DNA from: Aureibacillus halotolerans | GTDB taxonomy: Bacteria; Bacillota; Bacilli; Bacillales; DSM-28697 | Reading direction: 5' to 3' | NCBI RefSeq assembly: GCF_004363045.1 | Contig: NZ_SNYJ01000005.1 | Span: 124,001 to 188,000, forward strand | Length of the DNA: 64,000 nt | Shown here: positions 15,985-23,617 of the stretch, in pieces | Layout: the number at the start of each line of letters is the position of its first letter | Position numbering within the stretch: position 1 is the first letter of the stretch | Notes under the pieces: generated by a model | The model's input: the letters and a program-made list of their open reading frames with translations, nothing else | Database searches by the model: none | What the model was told of the DNA's origin: nothing | Made by a program: the position numbers and the translations under genes

Positions 15985-16270
15985 CTAATCATCCCTTTCG
16001 AGTAGAATAAGGTCTAATGATTTTGAAGTGGGGAACATTTCGAATGCCAACGTTTCGCTTTGCCATTGTTGAAACGTGCTTGCAATTAAACTAGAAGTTA
16101 TAACCCATCATATAACGGTGATGTAAAGAGGTCAATTAATTAATTGAATATAGAGAAAAATAAGTAATAAGGTGTACAAAATCATCGGGACAGAAACGTT
16201 GTCCTTCCTTTTATGCACAGCAATGATATAAAATGATGAGCGTCATCACTTACTCATTGGGGGGAATACG
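15985..16270. promoter_or_regulatory. Intergenic region between GH76 and GNAT genes
   Basis: Divergent promoters are expected here. A 7-bp inverted repeat ACGTTTC / GAAACGT separated by 15 bases lies near 16050-16077, on the GH76 side. TATAAA at 16227-16232 followed by the palindrome TGATGA-GCG-TCATCA (16234-16248) lies on the GNAT side and looks like a -10 with a repressor site. No gene is seen in this stretch. Confidence 0.35.
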
Positions 16271-16832
16271 ATGATCATTACAAAACAAATCATCCAAGGC
16301 AAAGGAATCGACTATACCCTTCGTTCTGCGGAGCTCCAAGACGCGAAGGCTTTATCAGCGTTGAGAGTACAAATCGATGGAGAAACCGATCATATGGATC
16401 GAGTATATGGAGAGGCTTGATGCTCATGGGTTTGAAGAACTGATTCAAGAAGACCGTGAACAGCCGAGAAACCTTTTTTTAGTGGCGGTTGTTGACGGTA
16501 AGATTGTTGGCTTTTCTAGATGTGAAGGTGTTCGTTTGCAGCGATTTGCGCACAAGGTTGAGTTTGGTGTATGTGTCGAAAAGCGTTTTTGGGGCTATGG
16601 AATTGGGAAGAATCTGCTAAAGGAATCGATTGCTTGGGCATATGCGCACACTATTAAAAAGATGATGCTTCGCGTCGTCCATACAAATGAGAGAGCAATT
16701 AAAATGTATGAAGGCTATGGATTTAGCATTGAAGGCATACTGAAAAATGATAGAGTGCGATCGAATGGAACTTACGAAAATACCGTTGTTATGGGAAGAT
16801 GGCATGACAATATAGGATCAATTGAATCGTAA
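16271..16832 (+). pseudogene. GNAT family N-acetyltransferase, one frameshift
   Basis: An ATG at 16271 after GGGGGGA opens a frame reading LRSAELQDAKALSALRVQIDGETDHMDRVYGEA and then a stop; the frame beginning at 16377 continues with LDAHGFEELIQED and a full GNAT core: FLVAVVDGKIVGFSRCEG, FGVCVEKRFWGYGIGKNLLKESI (acetyl-CoA loop G-Y-G-I-G), VVHTNERAIKMYEGYGF. Together they form the normal length of about 185 residues for this type. The shift lies near 16408-16414 (GGAGAGGCTTGA). Either the gene has lost function or the base is wrong. The shorter frame alone lacks the first strand and helix of the fold. Confidence 0.75.
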
Positions 16833-16863
16833 GCATAGATAGACGATCAAAAAGGAGCAAGTT

Positions 16864-17409
16864 ATGCGGACGTATACATTGCAGGACGACTCGTACTTTT
16901 CCAAAAAATCTCGCGTCATGCTAGTCGATGAGGCCAATAAAGAGATTGGTTGTATTCAAAAGGAATCGGTAGAGGGCTATGAGAAAAAGCATGTCTTTTC
17001 TTTCACATGGCTTGAGCATGAAGAATGTGTAACGCTAGGCATCAAAAAGAAAGGTGTTTCCCGTCTTGTTAAAGCAGACTATGGGGTGGTCTTTAACGAC
17101 AGAACTTATCAACTTAGCGATCGCATCGGACGTAACCTCCTTTACTTCAGTGTTCGTGGAAGTCTCCAAGCAGGGGAAATACGTTTCGAAGAAAATTGGG
17201 ACGAGGATGTCGAGATTTATATAAAAGGGGAAAAAACTGGATTCATAAAATCTAAGAAAAACGACAGCAAAGTGACGTACGATTTCGAACCGTCTATTAC
17301 AGAGTTATCTGTGGAATTTGCTGTTTCTGTGCTGATGTATTACATGGTAAAAATATATCGACATGAAGCCAACGTCGTTGGTGATTTGCTGGAGGATTTG
17401 TTTAGCTAA
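16864..17409 (+). CDS. Tubby C-terminal / LURP-one-like protein
   Basis: Protein of 181 residues made of alternating short beta strands, resembling the tubby-like (LURP-one-related, B. subtilis YxjI) fold: YFSKKSRVMLVDEANKEIGCIQ, then FSFTWLEHEECVTLGIKKKG, RNLLYFSVRGSLQAGEIRFEENWDEDVEIYIKGEKTGFIKS, and the central hydrophobic helix SVEFAVSVLMYYMVKIYRH that fills the barrel. Such proteins are thought to bind lipids, with no enzymatic role shown. AAAAAGGAG precedes the ATG. It begins 31 bases after the GNAT frame and 31 bases before a small membrane protein gene, so the three may share a transcript. Confidence 0.6.
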   Translation: MRTYTLQDDSYFSKKSRVMLVDEANKEIGCIQKESVEGYEKKHVFSFTWLEHEECVTLGIKKKGVSRLVKADYGVVFNDRTYQLSDRIGRNLLYFSVRGSLQAGEIRFEENWDEDVEIYIKGEKTGFIKSKKNDSKVTYDFEPSITELSVEFAVSVLMYYMVKIYRHEANVVGDLLEDLFS

Positions 17410-17440
17410 ACGGCTTAGATACTCAGAAAGGATCGCTTAT

Positions 17441-17749
17441 ATGTCTCCCTACGATCTTCAAATCCTAATGCTTTCAATCCTTCCTTTACTTGGAGCAGCC
17501 ATTGGCTATTTTTATGTCACGTTAATGATACGGAAAACAGGTCTTTTTGCTGTGCATCTCTTTACAGCGATAGCCCTCGTCCTACTGTTTGGTGTCATTG
17601 CGCTCATTTACTGGGGAGTTCAGACGTATACGGTCGACCCATATCTTTTCATCGGCGGTGCTGTCTCAGTGTTGACAGGGGTTTTTGTGAGTGAAGTGAT
17701 TTTAGTAATCGCTTCGGTTCTTCGAAGAAAAAGAGAAAAACGTATCTAG
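17441..17749 (+). CDS. Small membrane protein, three segments
   Basis: Protein of 102 residues with three hydrophobic segments (about 7-28, 37-60 and 68-93) and a basic tail RRKREKRI that should stay inside. AAAGGATCGCTTAT precedes the ATG. The longer frame from 17363 overlaps the upstream gene and is not supported. No family recognised. It ends at a strong terminator. Confidence 0.6.
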   Translation: MSPYDLQILMLSILPLLGAAIGYFYVTLMIRKTGLFAVHLFTAIALVLLFGVIALIYWGVQTYTVDPYLFIGGAVSVLTGVFVSEVILVIASVLRRKREKRI

Positions 17750-17757
17750 ATCAAGAG

Positions 17758-17808
17758 AAAACAGCCATCGAAGAGTAGCCATTAAGGCGCTCCTGACGGC
17801 TGTTTTTT
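17758..17808 (+). terminator. Terminator of the tubby-like/membrane protein unit
   Basis: Stem AAAACAGCCATC / GACGGCTGTTTT with one mismatch, then a run of T. Confidence 0.75.
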
Positions 17809-18020
17809 ATAAGCGAAATCACCGCAGTGGTGGTGATGGCCTTCTTGTTCCTTTGAACGGTTTAATGTGCTTGAATCAGAGTCGCCTTGAACGAGTCAGT
17901 AACATTCCGTTATTGATTTTGGTATTATTAGTACAAACTAAGTGAAAAGAATGTCGAACAAACGACGCTGTATATGACATTAAATAGGACGAAATGACAA
18001 TGTATAAAGGATGAGCAAGC

Positions 18021-18590
18021 ATGACGACAATTTGTTTAGTAAGGCATGGGGAGACCGATTGGAATGCAGCAGGACGCATTCAGGGAAGTACAGATATTCC
18101 CTTAAATCAAACAGGGATTGAGCAAGCAAGAAAGTGCCGCGAGTTTTTGAAAAACGCCTCGTGGGACGTGCTGATTACAAGTCCACTCCTGCGTGCGAAA
18201 GAAACGGCCACAATCGTGAATGAGGCATTGCAGCTGCCGCTCGTTGAGATGGCGGCTTTCAAAGAGCGATCCTTTGGTGATGCAGAAGGAATGACGGCGG
18301 AAGAACGTAAATCCGCCTATCCCGACAAAAACTACCCAAATCAAGAGCCCTATGATTCACTGCGGAATCGCGTCGTGAGGGGCATCGAGGATATTTATGC
18401 ACAGCATGTGGACAAGTCGGTTCTTCTTGTCGCTCATGGGGCGGTCATTTCCGCTATTTTGTCTCAGTACTCAAACGGCGAGTATGATTTTGAGAAGACG
18501 AGACTGATCAACGCCTGTATCAGCAATATTCATTTTCGCGATGGAGCATGGCTTGTCCACGACTACAACCAGATCGATCACCTGTCCTAA
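18021..18590 (+). CDS. Histidine phosphatase family protein (phosphoglycerate mutase-like)
   Basis: Protein of 189 residues. The phosphohistidine signature LVRHGETDWN stands at residues 6-15 with the catalytic His at 9; the second His is in VLLVAHGAVISAIL. The substrate-side region ERSFGDAEGMTAEERKSAYPD is like that of broad-range phosphatases such as B. subtilis PhoE rather than glycolytic mutase. It acts on phosphate esters in the cytosol. AAGGATG lies near the ATG. The pyrB-like gene follows 103 bases later on the same strand. Confidence 0.88.
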   Translation: MTTICLVRHGETDWNAAGRIQGSTDIPLNQTGIEQARKCREFLKNASWDVLITSPLLRAKETATIVNEALQLPLVEMAAFKERSFGDAEGMTAEERKSAYPDKNYPNQEPYDSLRNRVVRGIEDIYAQHVDKSVLLVAHGAVISAILSQYSNGEYDFEKTRLINACISNIHFRDGAWLVHDYNQIDHLS

Positions 18591-18693
18591 AAAATTGCAT
18601 CGGTCATTAGCAGGAGTTTTGCGAAATTTGTCGTATATTAGGGAAAAGCAAAGGCTTATAACACGAAATCTGTGAGATTGTGAGGATATTCCA

Positions 18694-19593
18694 ATGAAGC
18701 ATTTAATCACGTGTGAACAATTTGAAATTGATCGTTTAGAATCACTTTTTGCATTAGCTGACGACATGAAAGCAAACCCTGAGCTGTATCATTCAGCCCT
18801 ATCCTCTCGAATTGTCGCGACACTGTTTTATGAGCCAAGCACGAGAACGAGACTGTCTTTTGAGGCGGCTGTGCAAAAGCTCGGCGGTGGCATTATCAGT
18901 ACAGAGAATGCCAAGGAAATGTCGTCTGCGATTAAAGGGGAAAACTTGCTTGATACAATTCGTGTCGTGGAAGGTTATTGTGATGCCATCGTACTTCGTC
19001 ACTTCGATGACAATGCGGCACAGGATGCGGCAAGCATCTCCCATATCCCGATTATTAATGCTGGGGGCGGTGCAGGAGAACATCCAACGCAAGCGTTGCT
19101 GGACGCTTACACCATTTACTCATATAAACAAACGATCCATCATCGGTCGTTTGCTCTTATTGGTGATTTGCGCTATGGTCGGACGATTCATTCACTTGTG
19201 AAGCTGATATCACTATACGATGGTGTAAAAGTCTACGGCTTAAGTCAGGAAGATCGCAAGCTGCCTGAAGTGTATATTGATTATTTGCAGGCAAGAGGCA
19301 TTGCCTATCAAGCCTGTGAGCGCTTTGAAGATCTTCCCACAGATATTGATGTGCTCTATCAAACACGTACTCAAACAGAGCGCTTTGCGAACGGAACAAG
19401 CGGTGAATTTGTGATTGATAAAAAGGTAATGGAGCAATTCGGACAAGAAACGATACTGCTTCACCCATTGCCGAGAAACAATGAGATTGCCTTAGATGTG
19501 GACGGTGATCCAAGAGCAGTCTATTTCCAGCAGTCGCATCTTGGACTGTACGCCCGTATGGCGTTGCTTGATACACTGTTAAATGGGAAATGA
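18694..19593 (+). CDS. pyrB: Aspartate carbamoyltransferase, E. coli catalytic-chain type
   Basis: Protein of 299 residues. It has the carbamoyl phosphate motif FYEPSTRTRLSFE (S49-T50-R51-T52-R53), KGE with the loop Lys at 81, GGGAGEHPTQALLDAYTIYS, GDLRYGRTIHSLVKLI and LLHPLPRNNEIALDVD-DPRAVYFQQ. The 80s-loop Ser/Lys and the DLRYGRT and YFQQ segments are those of the E. coli type catalytic chain, not of the usual Bacillus PyrB. It condenses carbamoyl phosphate with aspartate in pyrimidine synthesis if the specificity holds. It is not in a pyr operon, no pyrI regulatory chain or PyrR leader is seen, and a terminator follows directly. A related carbamoyltransferase with another acceptor is possible. 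Confidence 0.75.
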   Translation: MKHLITCEQFEIDRLESLFALADDMKANPELYHSALSSRIVATLFYEPSTRTRLSFEAAVQKLGGGIISTENAKEMSSAIKGENLLDTIRVVEGYCDAIVLRHFDDNAAQDAASISHIPIINAGGGAGEHPTQALLDAYTIYSYKQTIHHRSFALIGDLRYGRTIHSLVKLISLYDGVKVYGLSQEDRKLPEVYIDYLQARGIAYQACERFEDLPTDIDVLYQTRTQTERFANGTSGEFVIDKKVMEQFGQETILLHPLPRNNEIALDVDGDPRAVYFQQSHLGLYARMALLDTLLNGK

Positions 19594-19599
19594 CGAAAA

Positions 19600-19639
19600 G
19601 AAAGGGCTGTCCTAACATTTTGGGGACAGCCCTTCTTTA
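19600..19639 (+). terminator. Terminator after pyrB
   Basis: Perfect 13-bp stem GAAAGGGCTGTCC / GGACAGCCCTTC plus TTTAT. Confidence 0.85.
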
Positions 19640-19674
19640 TAATCAGCCTGCAATAAATAGTTTGAACATACATA

Positions 19675-19714
19675 GAGTAGCCCTGCGAACAGCGATGTGT
19701 TCGTGGGGCTACTC
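19675..19714. repeat. Long hairpin between pyrB and the SLH gene
   Basis: GAGTAGCCCTGCGAAC (19675-19690), 8 bases, GTTCGTGGGGCTACTC (19699-19714): 16 pairs including two G-U. No T tract follows on either strand, so it is not a standard terminator; it may protect the 3' end of the SLH transcript or serve as a protein site. Confidence 0.6.
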
Positions 19715-19786
19715 TTCAATAGGGTTTTATCGTCCAAGTTTGTGTTTCATTTTAAGGCTATTAGGCACTTATGTGTATTACATCAA

Positions 19787-20571
19787 TTAATCGATCATTC
19801 GGTCGAGGAGTACGATCGCCTCTGCCATCGTTACATCGCGCTCGCCTTGGAGCCTTTGTTTGCCGTCGCCATTCATCCAGCCACGAGAAAGTGCAAGTGC
19901 GACAGATTTTCTGGCCCATTGCGGTACCTCGCTGCCATCTGAATATGTGCGAAGTTGCTCTTCAATCTGTTTCTCCGAAAAACTCACTGACCCGTCTCTG
20001 GACTCCCAGGCGTTCGTCATCATTGTTGCAAACTCCTGGCGTGTTAACGTTCGTTCGGGAGCAAAACGTCCATCTTCATTGCCATTGACTATGCCGTAAT
20101 GATAGGCTGTGACAATGTCCTTGCCTGCCGTACCTTGAACAGTAGAGAGGTCGGAAAATGGTGCCGTTTCATTCCCCTTAAACAATCCGAGAGAGCGTAC
20201 GAGCAAGCTTACGGCTGATTGACGAGAAGCTGCATCATCGGGTTGGAAATCTTTCTGAAGGGATACTGGAATAATTCGTTTTTGTGCAAATTCTTGAATG
20301 CTATTTTTTGCCCAGTGTGCTTCAGGAAGCGATAGTGTCTCTGTACCTTCGTAAAGAAAAACGGTGCCGCTGTCCGCAACGGCTACTTTAACTTCGCCAT
20401 CATCCTCTTCTGATGGAAGAGGCAACAGACCGTATCCTTCAATCCAGCGTCCGGCGAAAGCTTGCTCGCTTTGAGAAGGGAGCGATATTGTCTCATAGAT
20501 GCCTGGGCCAAAGGTGAAGCAAATATAGAACTTAGGAGAACGGTTAATGCAAATAGAGCAAACTTCTTCAT
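19787..20571 (-). pseudogene. SLH-domain cell-surface protein, one frameshift
   Basis: The start frame gives a clear signal peptide MKKFALFALTVLLSSIFASP-LAQA (ATG at 20571), but then leaves frame; the other minus-strand frame continues as IYETISLPSQSEQAFAGRWIEGYG and runs to 19787. Loss of one base near 20495 (GCCCAGGC) explains the break. The body has three S-layer homology domains: WAKNSIQEFAQKRIIPVS, then the best one FSDLSTVQGTAGKDIVTAYHYGIVNG-EDGRFAPERTLTRQEFATMM, then WARKSVALALSRGWMNGDG. SLH domains hold a protein to pyruvylated secondary wall polymer. Only about 60 residues stand outside the SLH repeats, so little catalytic function is expected. Confidence 0.75.
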
Positions 20572-20613
20572 TTGAAAACGCATCCCTTCTAAATTATGTA
20601 TATCCTTAATCAT

Positions 20614-20868
20614 ACAAAAAAAGATTGTTCAATACATGGTCAAACTCGTTTATTTACAAAAAATTTACGATCCTTGCATAGATGTTATCGGTCAGAGAAT
20701 TAAATTATGAACCTAAGATTAATCTTTAGCTGGGTGAGGTGAAGGGTGAAATTATGTCGAAAGAATAGAGTGTTTAATAAAAGCTTTTAAAGGAATTAAT
20801 ATAAAATGTACATAACGTACGTAACGTACATACATATGGTATTATAGGAGGTGGGAGAGGTGATTCAT
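20614..20868. promoter_or_regulatory. Control region of the toxin-antitoxin pair
   Basis: AT-rich gap that contains TATAAAAT near 20799-20806 as a possible -10 and, just after it, three 9-bp direct repeats GTACATAAC / GTACGTAAC / GTACATACA at 20808-20834. Next come a ribosome site GGAGGTGGGAGAGG and the antitoxin start. The repeats are placed to act as an operator for the antitoxin. Confidence 0.5.
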
Positions 20869-21297
20869 ATGGCTGGAGTTCTTAATGCAACGAAAGTAAG
20901 AGAAAATTGGGGGCAATTCAATGATGATATAGTGCGTCAGGGACCTCAATTTGTTAAACGTCATCGGGATTCGTGGGCAGCATTTAGTGCTGAACATCTA
21001 AAAGTCGCGTTTGCTCCATTTGTGTTCAAAGCTACTTTCACTCAAGAAGAAGACAAATCGTATACTGTTACTTTAGATGGATTTGATCTCGTGGAAAATG
21101 GGACCACACGGGAAGAAGCAATGGAATTAATTACTGAAGAATTAATTGAGTACGCAACTGAATATCAGAATGAATTTAACGTGTTTTTTAATGCGCCAAA
21201 TCGTCGTGAACATTTCCCTTATGTTATGAATGTTTTGATTCAGGATAATAAAAAAGATGTAAAGGATCTTATTAAATGCCCAGTTGGAGAGAGATAG
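20869..21297 (+). CDS. Antitoxin, Phd-like N-terminus with HicB-like domain
   Basis: Protein of 142 residues. Residues 1-50 (VLNATKVRENWGQFNDDIVRQGPQFVKRHRDSWAAFSAEHL) resemble the DNA-binding fold of Phd/YefM-type antitoxins; residues 50-110 (YTVTLDGFDLVENGTTREEAMELITEELIEYATEYQ) resemble the HicB half that blocks a HicA toxin. It overlaps the toxin gene by 22 bases, the usual antitoxin-first order. It should neutralise the toxin and repress the pair, probably through the 9-bp repeats upstream. GAGAGGTG lies 6 bases before the ATG at 20869. Family assignment is by pattern only. Confidence 0.7.
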   Translation: MAGVLNATKVRENWGQFNDDIVRQGPQFVKRHRDSWAAFSAEHLKVAFAPFVFKATFTQEEDKSYTVTLDGFDLVENGTTREEAMELITEELIEYATEYQNEFNVFFNAPNRREHFPYVMNVLIQDNKKDVKDLIKCPVGER

Positions 21298-21557
21298 AAA
21301 GGTTTTGTAGAAAAGACGGCTGGGAAGAGTATAAAAAAAAATCACACCATATTTATTTTCGTGAAAAATTAAAAAACGGTGATTTGAAACGCACAAGGGT
21401 GTCTAGAGGTACGGGGGAAGTTAATGGACACAAGTGGAAAGAAATACTAAACAAGCAACTTCAAGTTACTGAGGAGAATTTAATTCCACCAAGTAGAGCT
21501 GGCCAACTGGTCAGCTTTTTGTTATTTACTATTTGTACCGATTTGTGTAAGTTGTGA
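21276..21557 (+). CDS. HicA-like toxin (putative mRNA interferase)
   Basis: Frame of 93 residues. The first 68 (SWREIERFCRKDGWEEYKKKSHHIYFREKLKNGDLKRTRVSRGTGEVNGHKWKEILNKQL) have the size and pattern of HicA-type double-stranded RNA-binding fold toxins, with a candidate catalytic His in KKSHHIYF. Partner of the overlapping antitoxin. The last 25 residues (IPPSRAGQLVSFLLFTI and on) are hydrophobic, and their coding sequence forms a terminator-like hairpin at 21497-21521, so the natural C-terminus may be earlier and the tail a read-through after a small mutation. Confidence 0.65.
   Translation: MPSWREIERFCRKDGWEEYKKKSHHIYFREKLKNGDLKRTRVSRGTGEVNGHKWKEILNKQLQVTEENLIPPSRAGQLVSFLLFTICTDLCKL
21497..21527 (+). 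terminator. Terminator-like hairpin inside the toxin frame
   Basis: AGCTGGCC-AACT-GGTCAGCT (8 pairs with one G-U) followed by TTTTGTTATTT. It lies about 30 bases before the in-frame stop of the toxin gene. Confidence 0.65.
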
Positions 21558-21767
21558 ATGGAATTGTTAGCTGAAAATCATAGGTGTAAGAACATAGCCA
21601 CTCAATCAAAACCAAATAACGCTTTACTTCTCTTACCTTCCCTCGTAAACGCAGTTATCACTCCAATAAGAATGACTTATCGGACGGCTTCGAAAAGTCG
21701 ACATTCTGCACCTCGCCCTTCTTGTTTACACTAAAAGTAATAGAAATAGGGTGGTGTGGCAGGTAAA

Positions 21768-22562
21768 ATGGCGATTGATTTTCATAACCCGAAAAATAAG
21801 ACTTCATACAGTGAGCGTAAAGTCGATCAAAGCTGGAAGGACATGGCGAATCGTCTTGTTGACATCAACGGCAAAAGCATCGTTGATATCGGTTGTGGTG
21901 GTGGTCTCTATACGAAAGCACTAATGGACATGGGGGCCGCTAAAGGCATAGGCGTCGATTTTTCACTGCCAAGTATTGAAACGGCAGAAAAGACGTGTGT
22001 TGGAATCAAAAACGTTACATTCCAGCAAGGAAATGCACTCGGCACGCCTTTCTCAGAGGCCTCCTTTGACGTGGTGCTGGAAAGGGCATTGATTCACCAT
22101 ATCGAAACGATGGAATTGCCTACATGTGCAAAGGAAGCTCATCGTTTGTTAAAGCCTGGTGGTGTTTGCGTTTGGCAGGACCGCACGCCAGAGGATGTCC
22201 AACAAAAGGCGAGCGTTGAACATCTTAGAGGTTATCTCTTTGAGAAGTACCCGGCGCTCCTTGCTGTGGACACGCGGCGACGTCATTTACAAGAGACGGT
22301 ACTAGAAGCTCTTGGTTCAGTGGATTTTTCTAACATCCAATCGTATACATTATGGGAAACGAGAGGTGTATACGCAAATAAAGAAGCTCTCAAGAAGTCG
22401 TTTCTGCGAAGAGAGGGCAGGTCAATTTTGCATGAGCTTTCAGATGCAGAGCTAAATGAATTCACAGATTATCTGCTCACAAAGCTCAATACTCTTGAAG
22501 AAGACCATCCACTCATTGATCGCGATCGTTGGACCATCTGGGTGGCGCAAAAGCCTTATTGA
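21768..22562 (+). CDS. Class I SAM-dependent methyltransferase
   Basis: Protein of 264 residues. SAM motif I is SIVDIGCGGGLYTKALMDMGA, followed by GIGVDFSLPSIETAE (acidic ribose contact) and NVTFQQGNALGTPFSEASFDVVLERALIHHI; LLKPGGVCVWQDRTP marks the post-core strand. It is of the UbiE/Methyltransf_11 type with an unknown acceptor. Start codon is not certain: the ATG at 21768 gives MAIDFHNPKNKTSY, which fits relatives, but a GTG at 21756 is also possible and neither has a strong ribosome site. The stop overlaps the convergent WYL regulator gene by 7 bases. Confidence 0.82.
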   Translation: MAIDFHNPKNKTSYSERKVDQSWKDMANRLVDINGKSIVDIGCGGGLYTKALMDMGAAKGIGVDFSLPSIETAEKTCVGIKNVTFQQGNALGTPFSEASFDVVLERALIHHIETMELPTCAKEAHRLLKPGGVCVWQDRTPEDVQQKASVEHLRGYLFEKYPALLAVDTRRRHLQETVLEALGSVDFSNIQSYTLWETRGVYANKEALKKSFLRREGRSILHELSDAELNEFTDYLLTKLNTLEEDHPLIDRDRWTIWVAQKPY

Positions 22563-23509
22563 TACAGGTCGACAATGCCTTGGGCGCTGTCCAAAAGCGC
22601 CTGTTGAAGAGACGCAGGAGTTACAATTTTCATTTGATTTCCATACCCAAGCACGTAGCCTAGAGCTTCCTTCTTATCGGCAAAGGTGATGGAGACGTTT
22701 GCCCAGCCGTGACACACTTCCCCAATCGAGCGGATACGAGCAAAGCGATCACTAAACGTGAGACGAGGCAGCACCTCGACCCTCACCTTGAGCATGACAT
22801 CGTAGACGGGCAATGCCTTCGTGAAGGCCTTTGATGAACTGGTCCAGTAGGAAGAAAGCGAAAAATCCTCTGGACGCTCAAACCCCTCATGACGATTTGA
22901 AATGCGACCGATACGTGAGATACGAAAGGTTCGGATGTTTCCACCGGATAGAGCAACGACATACCAACTGCTTCCCTTCAAAACGAGGCCGAGTGGCCCA
23001 ATCATGCGCTCGGATGTCGTGCCATCGGCTTTTTGGTAATTTATTTCGAGCAGGTGCTCCGACCAAATGGCTGTCTGTAATGTCTCAAGTGTGTGGGCAT
23101 AATCATTTTCCTTGTGCCAAGTGCTCGTATCGATATGGATGCGATCCCGCACATCCTGAGCGAACCCAAGCTGCTGAGAAGGAAGCGAGGCAAGCAGTTT
23201 CTCTCTCGCTTCTTTTGAAAACGACCCCATACCAAGATCTGCAAGCATGGCATTGGAAGGAGAGATGAACAAGGCACGAATTTCATCTTCCTTTAATCCC
23301 GTCAGTGACGTCTGATAATTTCCAAGCAACGACCATCCGCCTTGTTGTCCACGTTCAGCGATAACAGGAATGCCAGAGAGACTTAAGGCCTCCATATCGC
23401 GATAGATGGTTCGTTCGGACACGTCGAGTTCGTTCGCAAGCTCCTTGGCCGTCATTTGCTTTCTCGTCTGCAGCAAAAGCACAATCATAAGCAAACGGTC
23501 TCCTCTCAA
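22556..23509 (-). CDS. YafY/DeoR-type regulator with WYL domain
   Basis: Protein of 317 residues. The N-terminal HTH_11 domain is at residues 1-55 (LLLQTRKQMTAKELANELDVSERTIYRDMEALSLSGIPVIAERG), and the WYL domain lies near 140-210 (LEINYQKADGTTSERMIGPLGLVLKGSSWYVVALSGGNIRTFRISRI), a ligand-sensing module that in other proteins binds nucleic acid or nucleotide ligands. The start is a TTG with AAGGAGG 9 bases upstream. It is divergent from the SDR gene, with 108 bases between, so the SDR gene is its likely target. Confidence 0.88.
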   Translation of the reverse strand: MRGDRLLMIVLLLQTRKQMTAKELANELDVSERTIYRDMEALSLSGIPVIAERGQQGGWSLLGNYQTSLTGLKEDEIRALFISPSNAMLADLGMGSFSKEAREKLLASLPSQQLGFAQDVRDRIHIDTSTWHKENDYAHTLETLQTAIWSEHLLEINYQKADGTTSERMIGPLGLVLKGSSWYVVALSGGNIRTFRISRIGRISNRHEGFERPEDFSLSSYWTSSSKAFTKALPVYDVMLKVRVEVLPRLTFSDRFARIRSIGEVCHGWANVSITFADKKEALGYVLGYGNQMKIVTPASLQQALLDSAQGIVDLYQ

Positions 23510-23617
23510 GGAATCCCCTCCTTATTCATTCTTACAGCTATTGTTTTAAATATGACATAGGATGTCAAGATTGATACGGTATAGTGAACGTTATCGACAC
23601 GAGAAGGGGGAATCATA

